The position numbers were made by a program, and so were the translations under genes. Of a stretch of DNA of 14,661 bases, positions 12,925 through 14,661 are shown one piece after another. The stretch's first letter is position 1. Each line of letters starts with the position of its first letter. Origin of the DNA: a bacterium (GTDB lineage Bacteria; Bdellovibrionota; FAC87; UBA2466); assembly GCA_022842225.1 (NCBI GenBank), contig JALHPX010000021.1, positions 1-14,661 on the forward strand, read 5' to 3'. The notes beneath the pieces were generated by a model, which had not been told where the DNA came from, made no database searches, and saw only the letters and a program-made list of their open reading frames with translations.

Positions 12925-13908
12925 ATGCAGCCTACGAAAATCCGTAGTGTTTATAATTACTTTCTCCTAGCGATCCTGCTCTGCAACTCTGGACTTGCCG
13001 ACACGCGTCGCCGCCTGCCGCAAATTCCCTACAATGGGGAATTGCGACTGCGCCTAGAGGATCCCATACAGGAAAAGCGCACTACTTCGTTGAATTGGTT
13101 GGATTTACCATCGGGCGTTACGTCGGTGGACGGTACCAAGGTGGCTTCTCTCTCGCCTGGGAAACTCGCTAGCCCACCTGTTCTTCCGCCTCGGCCTTAT
13201 GCCAAGGCCACGATTCGCCCCAAGGCACGGCCCGTGCGCATTGTCGTCGATGCAGGCCATGGTGGGCATGATTGGGGTGCGGGTGGGCACTTCGGGCTTT
13301 TGGAAAAAGAAGTCAGCCTAAAGACGAGTTTCTTGGTTCAGCGCCAGTTGGAGCGATTGGGAAAACTGCGCGACATTCCTATCGAAGTCCGCATGACTCG
13401 TTCCGACGATAAGTTTGTTTCGCTAAAGGACCGCGTTGAGCAGGCAAATAATTGGCGCGCCGATATCTTCATCAGCGTCCATGCGAATTCCGCAGCGAGC
13501 AAAAAGCTCTCGGGTTTTGAAGTGTATTTCCAAAGCCCGGAAGCTACCGACGATCACTCCAGCCGCGTTGCTTATGTTGAGAACCAAAGCTCCGGTAAGA
13601 AAGTCGAATCCGATGTGCTCAATATTTTAAAGGACGCTCAGGCATCGATTCAAATCGAGCAGAGCAGCGATCTGGCAGAACGCGTTTACAGCACGATGTC
13701 GAAGTACTTAAAGCCCAACGTCCGAGGCGTTCGCCAAGCTCCGTTCACGGTACTTAGCGGTGCTGAAATGCCAGCACTTCTGATTGAAGTCGGATACGTC
13801 ACGCACAAAGGCGATGCCGAAAACTTAGTGAAGCTTCCCTACCTAAAGAGAATTGCCGGTGCTATAAGTTCGGGAGTTTTCGAATTTATCGCTCAATTGG
13901 GAGTTTAG
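12925..13908 (+). CDS. Exported N-acetylmuramoyl-L-alanine amidase (Amidase_3)
   Basis: A 327-residue periplasmic cell-wall hydrolase that cuts the amide bond between MurNAc and the stem peptide. Residues 1-25 form a signal peptide (K5, R7, hydrophobic F-L-L-A-I-L-L, likely cleavage after G-L-A25). A linker of about 75 residues follows, rich in Pro, Arg and Ser, where family members may carry an AMIN domain; none is obvious here. The Amidase_3 catalytic domain covers about 104-325, with Zn ligands H112 (V-V-D-A-G-H-G-G), E127 (L-L-E-K-E) and H186 (S-V-H-A-N-S) and the catalytic Glu E288 (L-I-E-V-G-Y-V-T-H). An insertion between 205 and 250 may be the autoinhibitory helix seen in AmiB/AmiC-type enzymes that respond to EnvC/NlpD activators; this is inference. 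AAGGA (12913-12917) lies 7 nt before the ATG. rph follows after 3 nt. Confidence 0.95.
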   Translation: MQPTKIRSVYNYFLLAILLCNSGLADTRRRLPQIPYNGELRLRLEDPIQEKRTTSLNWLDLPSGVTSVDGTKVASLSPGKLASPPVLPPRPYAKATIRPKARPVRIVVDAGHGGHDWGAGGHFGLLEKEVSLKTSFLVQRQLERLGKLRDIPIEVRMTRSDDKFVSLKDRVEQANNWRADIFISVHANSAASKKLSGFEVYFQSPEATDDHSSRVAYVENQSSGKKVESDVLNILKDAQASIQIEQSSDLAERVYSTMSKYLKPNVRGVRQAPFTVLSGAEMPALLIEVGYVTHKGDAENLVKLPYLKRIAGAISSGVFEFIAQLGV

Positions 13909-13911
13909 GAA

Positions 13912-14628
13912 ATGGCAGTTACGCGTTCGGACGGTCGTCAGCTGGATCAGTTGCGAGAAGTAAAAATCACTCCCAACTACATGGAAAACCCCTCTGGCTC
14001 CTGCCTGATTGAAGTCGGCAAAACGCGCGTTATCTGCAGTGCCATCCTCGAAGAAACGGTTCCTCATTGGCTCAAAGGTTCCGGCAATGGCTGGCTGACC
14101 GCCGAATATTCCATGCTGCCCGGGTCGAGCTCTCAACGCATTTCGCGCGAGCGCTCCAAGTTGGGCGGCAGGACACAAGAGATCCAACGCCTCATTGGAC
14201 GATCGTTGCGCGCAGCCATCGACCTAAAGGCGCTGGGCGAGCGCTCGTTGCTCGTCGATTGCGATGTGCTGGATGCCGATGGTGGCACGCGTACTGCCGC
14301 TATCACCGGCGCATATGTTGCGGTCATGCTGGCGGTGAAAAAGCTTTCCACTAAGAATCCTGCTTTAAAGAGCATCGTTAAATGCGGCGTCGCCGCCGTA
14401 TCGGTAGGTCTGGTCGAAGGCTACCCTAGCTTAGATCTGCATTATGACGACGATAAGCGCGCGCAAGTCGATATGAACATCGTCAAGACTTCTGCCGGCG
14501 AATACGTCGAAGTGCAAGGCACGGCCGAGGGGCTGCCGTTTGGTCGCAAAGGCCTCAACGATTTGCTAGACCTCGCCGACAAAGGCCTAGACCAGCTCTT
14601 TCAAATCCAAAACGCAGCATTGAGTTAA
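13912..14628 (+). CDS. rph: Ribonuclease PH
   Basis: A 238-residue phosphorolytic 3'-5' exoribonuclease that trims tRNA 3' extensions using phosphate and releases nucleoside diphosphates; it works as a hexamer of dimers. Recognisable family segments are R-S-D-G-R near the start, G-S-C-L-I-E-V-G-K-T-R-V-I-C-S-A (about 29-44), W-L-T-A-E-Y-S-M-L-P, R-T-Q-E-I-Q-R-L-I-G-R-S-L-R-A, D-C-D-V-L-D-A-D-G-G-T-R-T-A-A-I-T-G-A, and V-D-M-N with E-V-Q-G-T-A-E near the C-terminus. Length matches the usual 237-245 residues. The ATG at 13912 is 3 nt after the amidase stop, with GGGAG inside the end of the amidase gene about 8 nt upstream, so the two are probably cotranscribed and coupled. Because tRNA-Ile in this window lacks an encoded CCA, RNase PH trimming would precede CCA addition. 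Confidence 0.97.
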   Translation: MAVTRSDGRQLDQLREVKITPNYMENPSGSCLIEVGKTRVICSAILEETVPHWLKGSGNGWLTAEYSMLPGSSSQRISRERSKLGGRTQEIQRLIGRSLRAAIDLKALGERSLLVDCDVLDADGGTRTAAITGAYVAVMLAVKKLSTKNPALKSIVKCGVAAVSVGLVEGYPSLDLHYDDDKRAQVDMNIVKTSAGEYVEVQGTAEGLPFGRKGLNDLLDLADKGLDQLFQIQNAALS

Positions 14629-14629
14629 T

Positions 14630-14661
14630 ATGGCCGCCGCTTTTCTTATCGCTACTTCTAA
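14630..14661 (+). CDS. rdgB: XTP/dITP diphosphatase (RdgB/Ham1), N-terminal fragment
   Basis: Only ten full codons are present, translating as M-A-A-A-F-L-I-A-T-S followed by AA of the next codon, which would be Asn or Lys. The hydrophobic strand followed by A-T-S/G-N is the conserved start of the Ham1/RdgB family, which hydrolyses non-canonical purine triphosphates (ITP, XTP, dITP). The ATG is 1 nt after the rph stop, and rph-rdgB is a very common bacterial gene pair. The identification leans on that context because the fragment is so short. Confidence 0.7.
   Translation, partial: MAAAFLIATS

Noticed and set aside
1..14661. Mobile elements, CRISPR arrays, phage or toxin-antitoxin genes
   Set aside because: No transposase, integrase, spaced direct repeats or small paired genes were found on either strand.

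Overview
The window reads as a stretch of a Gram-negative bacterial chromosome, mostly housekeeping genes. Gene content and sequence flavour (split sigma-70 with an acidic insert, rpsU-yqeY-dnaG-rpoD order, an exported Amidase_3, a very large exported helical protein) would fit a Bdellovibrionota or other deltaproteobacteria-like lineage. That placement is an inference, not something I can prove from the sequence. No insertion sequence, phage gene, CRISPR array or integrase is visible.

Left part (1-1876, all minus strand): the first codons of RNase HI (rnhA, cut by the window edge), a coiled-coil/zinc-ribbon protein just upstream of it, an FkbM-type methyltransferase, and tRNA-Ile(CAU). The zinc-ribbon gene has its Shine-Dalgarno sequence inside a perfect 6-bp hairpin.

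Central part (1963-7188, minus strand): a macromolecular synthesis operon in the order rpsU, yqeY, mpg, dnaG, rpoD. It couples ribosomal protein S21, a GatB/YqeY-domain protein, an alkyladenine-type DNA glycosylase, DNA primase and the housekeeping sigma factor. A promoter lies ahead of rpsU, a weak terminator/attenuator hairpin straddles the rpsU stop codon, and the dnaG-rpoD gap carries a nested RNA structure plus a candidate extended -10 promoter. This mirrors the control layout known from the E. coli rpsU-dnaG-rpoD operon, but with two extra genes.

Right part (7283-14661): divergent from rpsU is a 1492-codon gene for an exported protein. It joins a compact HExxH metallopeptidase domain, about 900 residues of unrecognised helical sequence, and a C-terminal domain resembling the UbiB/ABC1/ADCK atypical kinase fold with several active-site positions changed. 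This is the most unusual object in the window. It converges, with no spacer at all, on queA (queuosine tRNA modification). Divergent from queA are an exported N-acetylmuramoyl-L-alanine amidase, RNase PH (rph) and the first codons of rdgB, packed as an operon. A long interrupted inverted repeat sits between queA and the amidase gene.

All positions, motifs and pairings were read by eye. No database search, folding program or signal-peptide predictor was run.
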